Source: Nyssa sinensis (lineage: Eukaryota; Streptophyta; Magnoliopsida; Cornales; Nyssaceae). From it: 64,000 nucleotides of DNA. The stretch covers positions 11,789,740-11,853,739 of the forward strand of contig CM018038.1 of assembly GCA_008638375.1 (NCBI GenBank), read 5' to 3'. The notes under the pieces were generated by a model that was given only the letters and a program-made list of their open reading frames with translations, made no database searches and was not told the origin of the DNA. A program made the translations under genes and the position numbers. This document shows positions 11,433 through 20,520 of the stretch, piece by piece. How positions within the stretch are numbered: the first letter of the stretch is position 1; every line of letters begins with the position of its first letter.

Positions 11433-11598
11433 TACTAGATGACTAGTCTCTAAGAAACAGAAAAGAAGAAATGATAATCATATTTAACTCATAGCTTGCT
11501 CTAAGATATTGAAATATGAAGCAATGAGCACAACCAAAAGAATTGAGAGGGAAATACATATGATAGAAGCTCCCTAGTTGGCAGGAGATGGTGCTAAT

Positions 11599-11829
11599 GT
11601 TAAAATATGTCCCACATGAAAGGGTAATATTCGCATTATTTGGACTTAATAAAATTAGGTGGTTATTGGCTTTGGAAGAATTACGCACGGTTACTTAATT
11701 AGTGAGATATAATAGGAGAAGTGGTTTTCTTATATATCTACTTTTATGGGGAGTAGGATAACAGTTTGATTTTAAGTAAGAATTGTCCTCTCTCTACCCA
11801 CTTATTTTAACCAGATTTTTCCATAACAT
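11599..11829 (+). mobile_element. Possible copia-type LTR
   Basis: Starts TGTTAAAATATGTCCCACA, a common opening of plant LTRs, and could end CCATAACA just before ttctggcgcagaaaag, which resembles a primer binding site. A copia gag relic begins 1.27 kb downstream in the same orientation. I found no matching second LTR in the window, so this rests on end motifs and position only. Confidence 0.35.
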
Positions 11830-13100
11830 TCTGGCGCAGAAAAGAAAAAGGGTGAAGTGAGAGAAATAATTTCTACAGGCTTTCTTCAAGTAGAAAGAGT
11901 TCTTATTATGGCAGATTCCGGTATGTTATATTTATTTATTTGTTTCTGCATAAAAGATGATCATGTGATTTTCATGATAGTTGAAGATTCTTATTTCAGT
12001 AAGTTAAATTTTTTACATATGGTATCAGAAAATGGTTGAAACTATCATGATTTTCCTTTTAATAAAGAGATCGATTTCGTCTTGTTCTATTTTTGTTGAA
12101 CTACTTTTATTGGTATCGAAATGGTTGGCCTGATGAAAAGATTGTAATCCTTCTAGATTTAGTATTCCGAACACTTGCTTGGTTAGCAGTCTCTGTTAAC
12201 TTGCCGACTTCGATAACGTCAAAGAGGCCTTCCTAATTTTTAGAAATAAGTTAAGAGTCTGATAGTGGCAGTAGTAGTGGAGTAACAACACTTAGCCTGG
12301 TGAAGGCATTGATTTTCTCAACATGGTGGGAAATTCTGTTGACGGCTTTTCTTGCGGTTGTATACACACTGGCTTCTTATGTTGAATGATACTCACAAGA
12401 CTACACTGTCATCATGATTGAAAAATAAATTTCATATGATATGCCTTTCCATCTCAAAAAAAAAAAAACATGATTCATTTTTTCATTGTTTGATTTCGTA
12501 TGGGCTGGATTTATGTTATGGGCTTAACTGTTATGACCTAGTAAATTAGTAATGGTGGCTATGTTATGGGCTCACTTGTATTGGATTAATAATTGTATTT
12601 ATGCATGCATGGGCTGAATTGTTATGGGCTGGATTTTGCATGTAATTAAAGAAAATTAAAAGATTATTTTATTTATTTTTTTATTTTTTTATTTTTGCTT
12701 GGTCATTTATCAATTAATATTTATATTATGGTTAGCATGTTATCACCAAAGTGATCTTGCTGGAAAAAGTTGTAAATATTGAATTGAATTATGACTTTGC
12801 AAAATAATTAAGGAATGATTATTTGATCATTATGGTTTGACCTAAAAGTGCACCAACTTTCAAGTAATCATTAAATTAATTAGAATAATTGATAGAATTA
12901 TAGTGAGATTGGAATGGACGCCCAAAGGTGACAAATCAATCAAACTTTGAAGGGTTATCAATTATGCCTAGGTGAGTAAAAATCACCATTCAAGTTGAAT
13001 ATTAGTATATTGCATTCGTTAATCCAAAAATTCAACGCAATATTGCTAATGGAACTGATTTTTTTTTTCAAAGCATTAATGTTGTGATGTTTTTATTGCA
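11830..13100. other. Gene-free stretch before the copia gag relic
   Basis: Short AT-rich frames only. It may be untranslated leader of the copia element. Repeated phrases with atgggctgg around 12500-12640 show no gene. Confidence 0.35.
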
Positions 13101-14006
13101 ATGTCAGTTCCTGTTCCGCTTCATTCGCTAGCTTTTTCTGTTTCGATCTTTGATAGAGTTAATTTCTCTGACTGGAAGGATCAGATCCAGTTTCACCTTG
13201 GTATTCTAGATCTTGACTTAGCACTGCGAATTGACAAACCGACTACTATTACTGAAACAAGCAGTTCGGAGCAGCAAGCTTTGTCTAAGTCATGGGAAAG
13301 ATCGTGTTGAAAATTGGAGGCTTAGCCCATTCAGCTCCTTAAAACCCAAGTGTTAAGGCGAGGGGCAGCCAGTCATATAGATATATCAAAGGAACTAGAG
13401 ATGGGTAATGTGGGACAATCCAACAGGCCCCCTGGACTACATTGCCCGCAAAGGGAGGCTAGGTGAGCGACCCCGTGCATCCAACTCAATGTTGGATCTC
13501 TGGCCTGGCTCTGATACCATGTTAAAAATTGGAGGCCCAGCCCATTCAACTTCTTAAAACCCAAGTGTTAAGGAGAGGGGCAGCCAACCATATAGATAGA
13601 CCAGAGGAGCTAGAGACGGGGAGACAAGCGATGTAGGACAATCCAATACGCCCCCTGGAGCACATTGCCTGTAGAGGGAGGCCAAGAGAGCGGTCCCGTG
13701 CGTCTAGCCCAAGGTTAGGCTCTAGCTTGGCTCTGATACCATGTTGAAAATTGGAGGCCCAGCAAATTTAGCTCCTTAAAATCCAAATGTTAAAGAGAGG
13801 GGCAACCAGCCATATAAATAGACCAGAGGAAATAAAGACAGGCGATGTGGGACAATCCAATATAATAGATTAAGCATCATGTTTATGCGAATGTGTATTG
13901 CGAACAATATCAAGTCAACGCTTCCTCAAATTGAAAATGAAAAGGAATATTTCAAGGCTGTGGAAGATCGGTTTCGTTCAATGGACAAGTCCCTTGGAGG
14001 GAGATT
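13101..14006 (+). pseudogene. Ty1/copia gag relic, split by a TRIM insertion
   Basis: The first half opens MSVPVPLHSLAFSVSIFD and contains FSDWKDQIQFHLGILDLDLA, a copia gag (UBN2-type) N-terminus; it stops at SWERS near 13304. The second half resumes at about 13866 as NRLSLMFMRMCIANNIKST, then VEDRFRSMDKSLGG. The break point falls inside the conserved WERSNRLS motif, and the intervening 558 bp is a TRIM. No zinc knuckle, integrase or reverse transcriptase follows, because gypsy-type sequence begins at about 14100-14151. The gene is dead. Family assignment is from recognisable motifs. Confidence 0.8.
13305..13862 (-). mobile_element. TRIM with three LTRs and two internal domains
   Basis: Three LTR copies (13305-13425, 13520-13648, 13742-13862; 121-129 bp) alternate with two internal domains (13426-13519 and 13649-13741; about 93 bp). 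On the minus strand each internal domain follows an LTR end CAACA with TGGTATCAGAGCC, an initiator-Met primer binding site, and finishes with a short G/A-rich tract next to the following LTR, which begins TGTTGGATTGTCC (mutated in the other copies). It has no coding capacity, so it must be mobilised in trans. The LTR-int-LTR-int-LTR form is usually explained by recombination between two copies. No target-site duplication is evident. Confidence 0.85.
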
Positions 14007-14098
14007 AATAGCAATAGAGTTTTCATTATGGAACACAAGTGATGGATTATAGAAGAAAGATCAACAAGCCAAATATAAACAATAGTGGAATGTCTCTT

Positions 14099-14150
14099 TG
14101 TAAGTCAAACATAGGGAAACCAATTTTACAAACTGATGGAACACAAGTGA
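14099..14150 (+). repeat. Shared 5' flank of gypsy-type copies
   Basis: About 50 bases (acatagggaaacca, then aaactgatggaacacaag) precede the LTR start here and also precede copy 1 at 8219-8268. Shared flanks suggest that the two elements came from duplication of an existing insertion, or that the element really starts further left. Confidence 0.7.
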
Positions 14151-14594
14151 TGTAGGACAGATTTGGTATTACCCTAAAAATAAGGATATTGGTTTTAGAG
14201 TTGTATTACGATTATTTAGTTTCCAATTTTGATTTATTCCTAATTTCTCTAGTTTCCTTATTTTATTAGGATTTGTATAGAAAATATAGGAATTAGTAAT
14301 TTTCTATTTGAATTATTAGTCTTTATTGTAGTAGGATTTGTATAAAAATAGGAGTTCTAGTTTCCTAGTCAAGTAGTAGTAGTATTTTAGTACTATAAAT
14401 ATGATGTAATAGGTCTTTATGGTTATGTTTTTTCATCAATAATAAATAACTACGAATTTTGAAGAATTATTTATCTTGTTTGGGTGAGGAGTCCTCATGT
14501 TACTTGTTTTATAAAGAATTTGACATGTTCGATTCTCCTTTCACGTTTCCGTTCCGTATTATTTGGTATCAGAGCGTAGATTTGCCTGGCTCAA

Positions 14595-15115
14595 TGGCAA
14601 ATGAAGGAGTCAAGAACCCAAATCCCATTGATGTTCGTCGTGGGATGGAGGATTTATGGGCTGCAATTGGCCACCATGGGCAGCAGTTAACACAGATCAA
14701 TGATCGGCTTGGTGCTATGCAACATACGCTCATGCGGCTCAATATTAATGTTCTTAGAGATCTTCTAGTCAACAAGAATTACGCCGGAGGATTTGCCCGA
14801 TGTCAGCCTGACGACAGAGCTAATTGCAATTACAAAAGATTTCCTGATTTTGATAGTAACTTTCATTTTGAAGACTTTCATGATTAGATTTATAATTTGG
14901 ATGATTATCTTAATCATTAGAGACTTTCAGAAGAAAATAAATATTTTTGGACTGAAAATAAACTCGTTGGATTCGCGAAAAGATGGTGGCTTGATTTACA
15001 AAGTCATAGACAGTTGCAAAGAAAAAGATGCATTTGTTCATGGCCAAGAATGATGAAACTGCTTATGAATAGATTTTTGCCAAGAAATTATTTACAGATT
15101 TTAGAAGATAAATAC
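14595..15115 (+). pseudogene. Gypsy gag relic (copy 2)
   Basis: Opens MANEGVKNPNPIDVRRGMED and runs 98 codons through a segment QQLTQINDRLGAMQHTLMRL and NYKRFPDFDSNFHFEDFHD before a stop. Further gag sequence (FWTENKLVGFAKRWW) follows in the same frame past additional stops. It is less damaged at the N-terminus than copy 1 but still not functional. Confidence 0.75.
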
Positions 15116-15832
15116 AGGTCAACATGAGAAAGCACCAAGAAAGAAGCACAAGTAAAATCTGAAATTGTTGAAGTAACTTTGACCGATAAAGTTGCACATA
15201 TTGAACCGTTGAAAGAAGTCAACGTTCTTGTAGAAGACCTTCTTATCATAGGAGATGCAGATCAAATTATTTCATCCATTGAAGATGACCACAATGAGTA
15301 GTAGAAAATAAAGTTGAATTTATTTCTATTGATGTTGCTGAAACAATTAGTGTGAATGATATAGAAGAAGAATTTGCTTGAAAATTTTATTATGGAAAAA
15401 GAAAAAGAAAATTCAGATTCAATAGATTCCATAAATTCCTTTATAGAAGAGAAAGCTAAAATTCCCATGTAGATAGTCAACAATACAGATAAGAAAGAGC
15501 CCGAATTCGTGAAGAATGATGAGCTTACAAGAAGATTGAACTTGTAGTAGATCAAGAAGATAATTTATATTTCATTATAGGAACACTATTATCATCAATA
15601 TAAGGACCTAAAGTTACAGATTTCATGAAAGATTCGGTAAAGAAAATTTTTGAGTCTTCAATTATTCTTGAAAAGATTCAAGAGAGTTATTGAAGAGTTC
15701 GTGATCGCATACATTCAGTCAACTCGAGGACGACTTCTTTTCAAGTGGAAGAAATAGATGGAGGACAGATTTGGTATCCTAAAAATAAGGATATAACTCG
15801 AGGACGAGTTCTTTTCAAGTGAGAGAGATAGA

Positions 15833-16235
15833 TGTAGGACGGATTTGGTACCGTAAAAATAAGGATATTGATTTTAGAGTTGTATTAGGATTATTTAGTT
15901 TCCAATTTTGATTTATTCCTAATTTATCTTGTTTCTTTATTTTATTAGGATTTGTATAGAAAATATAGAAATTAGTAGCTTCCTATTCGAATTATTAGTC
16001 TTTATTGTAGTAGGATTAGTATAAAAATAGGAGTTTTATTTTCCTAGTCAAAATAGTAGTATTTTAGCACTATAAATATGATGTAATAGGTCCTTATGGC
16101 TATGTTTTTTCATCAAAATAAATAATTACGAATTTTGGTGAATTATTTCTCTTATTTGGGTGAGGAGTCCCCATGTTACTTGTTTTATAAGGAATTTGAC
16201 TTGTTTGATTCTCTTTCCACGTTTCTGTTCGGCAT
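15833..16235 (+). repeat. 3' LTR of gypsy-type copy 2
   Basis: Starts TGTAGGACGGATTTGG and aligns with the 5' LTR at 14151. Its end is set where homology stops, next to the inverted segment at 16236. Confidence 0.8.
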
Positions 16236-16395
16236 TTATCAAATCCAAAGTCAAACCCTCTTACTAAGGACTTCAAATTGGACACTTTGAAATCTCCTAC
16301 ACGACAAATCACAGATTTCCACGAGTCCTAATTTTTGTTGAAACATTATATATACAGTAGTGACCTATTGATACACTGGACCCAAGAATCAAATA
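16236..16395. repeat. Inverted-repeat segment, right member (matches 10354-10500)
   Basis: The reverse complement of this segment reproduces 10354-10500 with few mismatches. The two bracket about 5.7 kb that holds duplicate copy 2, the copia relic and gypsy-type copy 2. Confidence 0.85.
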
Positions 16396-16955
16396 TAAAT
16401 TGACATGCACTAGAATATCAATGCAGTTTCATTAAAATGAACAATAATCGAATGCTCACAAAATCCCTAAAATTTCAGCCAATAAACAATTAATAGAATG
16501 TTACCTGAGACCCCATTAGCTGAATCTATGTTGAGTGGTGATGGTGCACTAGTAATCGGAGAGAGAGAGAGAGCGACAAAGTGAGAGAATGAAAGATTGA
16601 AGAGTAGTCACTGGCAGCCCGATTTTGTTATGCCCTAGAACATCAATATAGTTGAATTAAAAACTACTACAATTAAATACTCACATATCTCTAAGATATC
16701 AAACTAACACCAATTAACAGAACGATACCTGAGACTAATCCAAAAATAAAAAGAAAAGAACGATACCTGAGATCCCACAAACTTCCCATTAGAATGGGCA
16801 GTGATGCCCAAGTGACACAGGGATATTAGAAAGAGACTACAGCGTGACAGTGAAAGATCGAAGATTAACGGGGGCCCTTGTTATTGGTCGGCAGTTGTGA
16901 TGGCTGGCAGTTAGTGACATTGGTTGTCAGTGGTGGTGGATAGTGGTCAGCAACT
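16396..16955. other. Short gene-free stretch downstream of the PPR gene
   Basis: Contains a brief GA run near 16560 and two imperfectly repeated phrases (acctgagaccc... and atacctgaga...). It would hold the 3' untranslated region of the PPR gene. No clear polyadenylation signal was assigned. Confidence 0.5.
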
Positions 16956-18689
16956 CTATGACATATATCCAAGTTCCGGCATACATTCAGTGAGCTTCAG
17001 CTGTCCATCCAATTCATACAACAATAAGAAAAGTTCACCAGAAGCCAAATGAGATTTATCAGAAGCTGCAAACTGATGAATCTTCCTTTCCATTTCAATC
17101 CAACTGGATCCAGGACATGTCTTTTCTACTCCTTGTTCCTTCATGCTTGATCTGATCCTAGCAACCTCAATCCATTGATTTGCTTCCGCATACATGTTAA
17201 CGAGAAGGGTGTAATACCCACTATTGTTTGGCTCCAAAATCATCAACTTATTCACTGCGAGTGGAGCGATCTCCAAGTTCCTGTGGAGCCTACAACCACC
17301 CAGCAAAGCACCCCATATAACAGAATTTGGTTCAACTTTCATGCTTCTTATCAATTCTAATGCATCTTCAAGCAAACCAGCCTTGCACAATAGATCAACC
17401 ATGCACCCGTAATGCTCAATCTCTAGAGGGATAGAATAGTCACGAGCCATGCTTAGAAACCATCTATGGCCTTCCTCAACCAGCCCTGCATGTGTGCAGG
17501 CACTTAAAACACTAATAAAGGTAACTCCGTTGGGCTTTATCTTCTCCCTCTCCATCCTGCTAAACATTGCCAATGCTTCTTCTGCATACCCATGAACTGC
17601 AAGCCCTTCAATTATGGAATTCCAACAGAAAAGGTTTTTCTCCCGCAATTTGAAGAATACGACAAGGGATCTATCCAAGCTACCACACTTGGCATACATA
17701 TCAATCAATGCCGACCCAATGTAAACATCAAGATCAAACCCATTTTGCATTACATAGAGATGTATTTCCTTTCCTAAGTCAAGAGCTCCAAGATGGGCAC
17801 AAACCGAAATCACAGTTGCCATTGTCACTTCATCAGGGCTAATCTCATTGGTCTTCATCTCATTGAAAACTGCTAATGCTTCTCTATACTGCTTGTTTTG
17901 AGAATAGCAAGTGATCATTGTTGTCCATGAAATTAAATCCCTTGTAGGCATCTCATGGAACAGCAACTCAGCACACTTCACATCCCCTATTCTTGCATAT
18001 CCATCAATCAGTGAATTCCACGATGCCGTATTCCTTTCAGGCATCTTGTCAAACAAAACTCTCGCAGAACTCAAATCGCCAACTCGTGCATGGGCCGAAA
18101 CCATTGTAGTCCATGCAAAAACATCTCTCTCAGGCATTTCATCGAATAACTGTCTCGATTCAGAAAATTTAGCCAAATTCGAGTAAAAGTCAACTAAAGC
18201 CGTCTGAAGATATACATTTGATTGATACCCATATTTCCAACTCTGGCCATGAACGGCTTCTCCAAAACTTAAGGCAGATATCAATGTACAACTTTTAACT
18301 ACTGACGAAAACGTATAAGTTGTGGGACAAACTCGATCTCTCAACATCTGTAAGTAAAACTCTAGAGCTTGAATTGGGGAAAAACAATGAACAAAGCCTC
18401 TGATCATTGCATTGTATACAAATACATTGGGATTTTCCATCTGGGTAAAGGCTAGGATTGCATAATCAGTTCGGTAAAATGTTGAACAGGCGGTAACAAA
18501 TTGGTTTATCAAGAAACAATCTTGATTTGCATTGTTCTTAACCATGGAGGCGTATAAAGATTCCAGGCCTTTCAAGCTTGAACATTTCTTCAATTGATCA
18601 GCTATAGTCTGCTTCTGGGTGAGTTGGTTGAGTTCTTGCAGATGCCTTGGGATTGAAAAGGGGTTAAATTTAGTTATAGCTTTAATCAT
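16956..18689 (-). CDS. PLS-class pentatricopeptide repeat protein, E/E+ type
   Basis: An intronless 577-codon frame. PPR proteins of this class bind single-stranded organellar RNA and mostly specify C-to-U editing sites in chloroplasts or mitochondria. The sequence shows successive P, L and S motifs from about residue 35 to 440 (for example LFDEMPERDVFAWTTMVSAH, ARVLFDKMPERNTASWNSLI, ALIDMYAKCGSLDRS). An E motif follows at about 445-520 (NSVIWGALLGGCRLHRNLEI) and an E+-like tail PGSSWIEMERKIHQF...DKSH. No DYW deaminase domain follows, so if it edits it must recruit a DYW partner. The N-terminus is Lys-, Ile- and Phe-containing and could be an organellar targeting peptide, but I cannot tell which organelle. 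The Met at 18689 is the first in frame. The start lies about 40 bases from the end of an FLZ pseudogene. The frame is intact, so it is probably functional. Confidence 0.95.
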   Translation of the reverse strand: MIKAITKFNPFSIPRHLQELNQLTQKQTIADQLKKCSSLKGLESLYASMVKNNANQDCFLINQFVTACSTFYRTDYAILAFTQMENPNVFVYNAMIRGFVHCFSPIQALEFYLQMLRDRVCPTTYTFSSVVKSCTLISALSFGEAVHGQSWKYGYQSNVYLQTALVDFYSNLAKFSESRQLFDEMPERDVFAWTTMVSAHARVGDLSSARVLFDKMPERNTASWNSLIDGYARIGDVKCAELLFHEMPTRDLISWTTMITCYSQNKQYREALAVFNEMKTNEISPDEVTMATVISVCAHLGALDLGKEIHLYVMQNGFDLDVYIGSALIDMYAKCGSLDRSLVVFFKLREKNLFCWNSIIEGLAVHGYAEEALAMFSRMEREKIKPNGVTFISVLSACTHAGLVEEGHRWFLSMARDYSIPLEIEHYGCMVDLLCKAGLLEDALELIRSMKVEPNSVIWGALLGGCRLHRNLEIAPLAVNKLMILEPNNSGYYTLLVNMYAEANQWIEVARIRSSMKEQGVEKTCPGSSWIEMERKIHQFAASDKSHLASGELFLLLYELDGQLKLTECMPELGYMS

Positions 18690-18724
18690 TCTTGTAAGTG
18701 AGAACTAAGAATTAAGCATGCATT

Positions 18725-19232
18725 TAATCATTCATCTGCCCTACACTGTAGACTGCAAAACGCACTATCATCTCTGGAATTTTTTTTTAAGATTTATCAA
18801 TCCATCAAGTTGGTATGGGGATACAAATCTTAATTAATTCAAATAAAACTATGGCTTCACAATACTTCTTGTGAGAAAGCTCCAAAATCCAGTAAAAATT
18901 AAAATTACTCAAATGATATCATGAGAGAAACGGAAATGTCTATGTATATATATAGAGAGAGAAAGAGTGTGTGTGTGTGTGTGTGAAAGAGGGTACCTGT
19001 ACATGTAGATGTCACGACCGGGGACCAAAACGGCGCTTTACAGAGCGAGCAAGCCCTCAAGAAGTTAGCCGTCTCGATAAAATCGGCGGAATTACGCCGA
19101 CAGCTTCCAGGGGAAACGTGTAGCAGGCAAGAACCGTTGACCGAATCCTTCAGTATGCCTGAGTGGGCCGAGCTTGAAAGGGTTGTGAGGATCAGACGGC
19201 TGGGGAGAGAATCTGGGTCCTGCACGTCCTTC
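18725..19232 (-). pseudogene. FLZ-domain gene pseudogene (truncated duplicate of 28803-29816)
   Basis: The minus strand matches both exons of the intact FLZ gene about 10 kb to the right. Exon 1 remnant 18997-19232 still encodes RRNSADFIETANFLRACSLC, but an extra base upstream and a 2-base insertion just after the first Cys pair shift the frame, destroying the RRLVPGRDIYMYR segment. The 5' end, including the MLLGKR-type start, is missing. The donor (acag then gtaccc) and acceptor (ttccag) are kept. Exon 2 remnant 18729-18773 reads DDSAFCSLQCR, loses 5 bases, then ends in unrelated sequence. It no longer encodes a full zinc finger. Confidence 0.85.
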
Positions 19233-19377
19233 ATGCCAATCTGATTAATGTTATGTTTGGATAGTTTTTGGAAGTTAGAGTTTTAAGAAGTATTTTGAAA
19301 AGTGTTTTTAAGTAATTTTTTGAAATTTAAATTATTGTTTGAATTAATTAATTTGAAAAAGATAAAAAAGTAGGTTA
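19233..19377. other. Sequence upstream of the FLZ pseudogene
   Basis: No gene is seen. The expected 5' part of the FLZ gene is absent here, so the duplicated homology ends at about 19232. Confidence 0.5.
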
Positions 19378-20520
19378 TGTTTGGTTATATTTTTAAAATA
19401 AGATTTTTAATTTCAAATTACATGATATGTATTTGAAATTAATTTCTTTTTAATTTTTTAAAATTTAGATTATCACATCGAAAAATATTTTTATAATTTT
19501 TAAAAAATTAATTTCAAAATTTTTTAAAATATTTTTCAAAAAACTTATCTAAATTACTATCAGGTAAACATCCAACATTGATCCATTGACAAGCCATTCA
19601 AATTCTTTTCTTTTTTTTTTCAAAATTATTATTATATACTGAAAAGCCTTGATTATTATTATTTTTTTTTTTATAGGAAACGGTCATTCAATAAAAGACA
19701 TGGCTTACTTGATCTTTATTTAGGAAGATCAACTACTTTCCCAACGAATAAGACCGTTGACGGATTTAAGATCAATGTCCTATTCGCTTGGAGTGAGTAT
19801 TTATTTTTTAAATATATGAAATTTATATTTTTTATTATTTTATTATAATATTTTTTAAAAATAAAAACTGCCTCCTTTATTTGTTTAGATTTTAAAAAAT
19901 AAATTTTTAATTTTAAAGCGTAGGATACACTATTGACAAACTATTAATTTTAAATTTTTTTACTATTTTATAATTCAGATTATCATATCTAAATACATTT
20001 TCATAATTTTTAAAAAATCAATATTTTGAAACAAATTATATCTGAATTACATTTTCACAATTTTTAATATTCTTAAAAAATGTGATCGGAATTTAATACA
20101 TTTAATTAAATATGATATAAAAAATTTAATTTTATTCAAATTTAATAATTAATTTAATAAAAATAACAAGATTTAACAAATTCGAATAATTAATATAACA
20201 TATATTAATTATTAAATTATATAATATTTTTTAAAATTAAAGTTATATATCATTAGTTTGGCATATTATAAAATATTATTTTATATGTATAATATAAATT
20301 ATAATATAATATTTTATAAATATAATATATATTAATATTATTGTCAAATCAAATAAAATTTAATTTGATAATTAATTTCTTGAAATTTGAACCATTGTTT
20401 GGATTTAATTTCTTAGAATTTGAACCATTGTTTGAATTTAAGATTAAGTTTTGGATTTTGTTTTTTGGTTGATTAAACAAACAAGTTTTTAAAATTTGTT
20501 TTTGAATTGATAACCAAACA
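19378..20520. mobile_element. Possible MITE-like element with short inverted ends
   Basis: The left end TGTTTGGTTAT and right end ATAACCAAACA are exact 11-base inverted repeats about 1.14 kb apart, around very AT-rich non-coding DNA. No target-site duplication or transposase was found, and a chance match cannot be ruled out. Confidence 0.3.

Larger units (their letters stand above)
14151..16235 (+). mobile_element. Non-autonomous Ty3/gypsy-type LTR retrotransposon, copy 2
   Basis: Same plan as 8269-10353: 5' LTR 14151-14560, primer binding site TGGTATCAGAGC at 14564-14575, gag relic, broken acidic frame, duplicated polypurine region, and 3' LTR 15833-16235. Its length is within a few bases of copy 1. 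The 3' LTR is more complete and ends near GGCATTT. No target-site duplication is visible. Frameshifts and stops in the acidic frame indicate decay. Confidence 0.85.
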
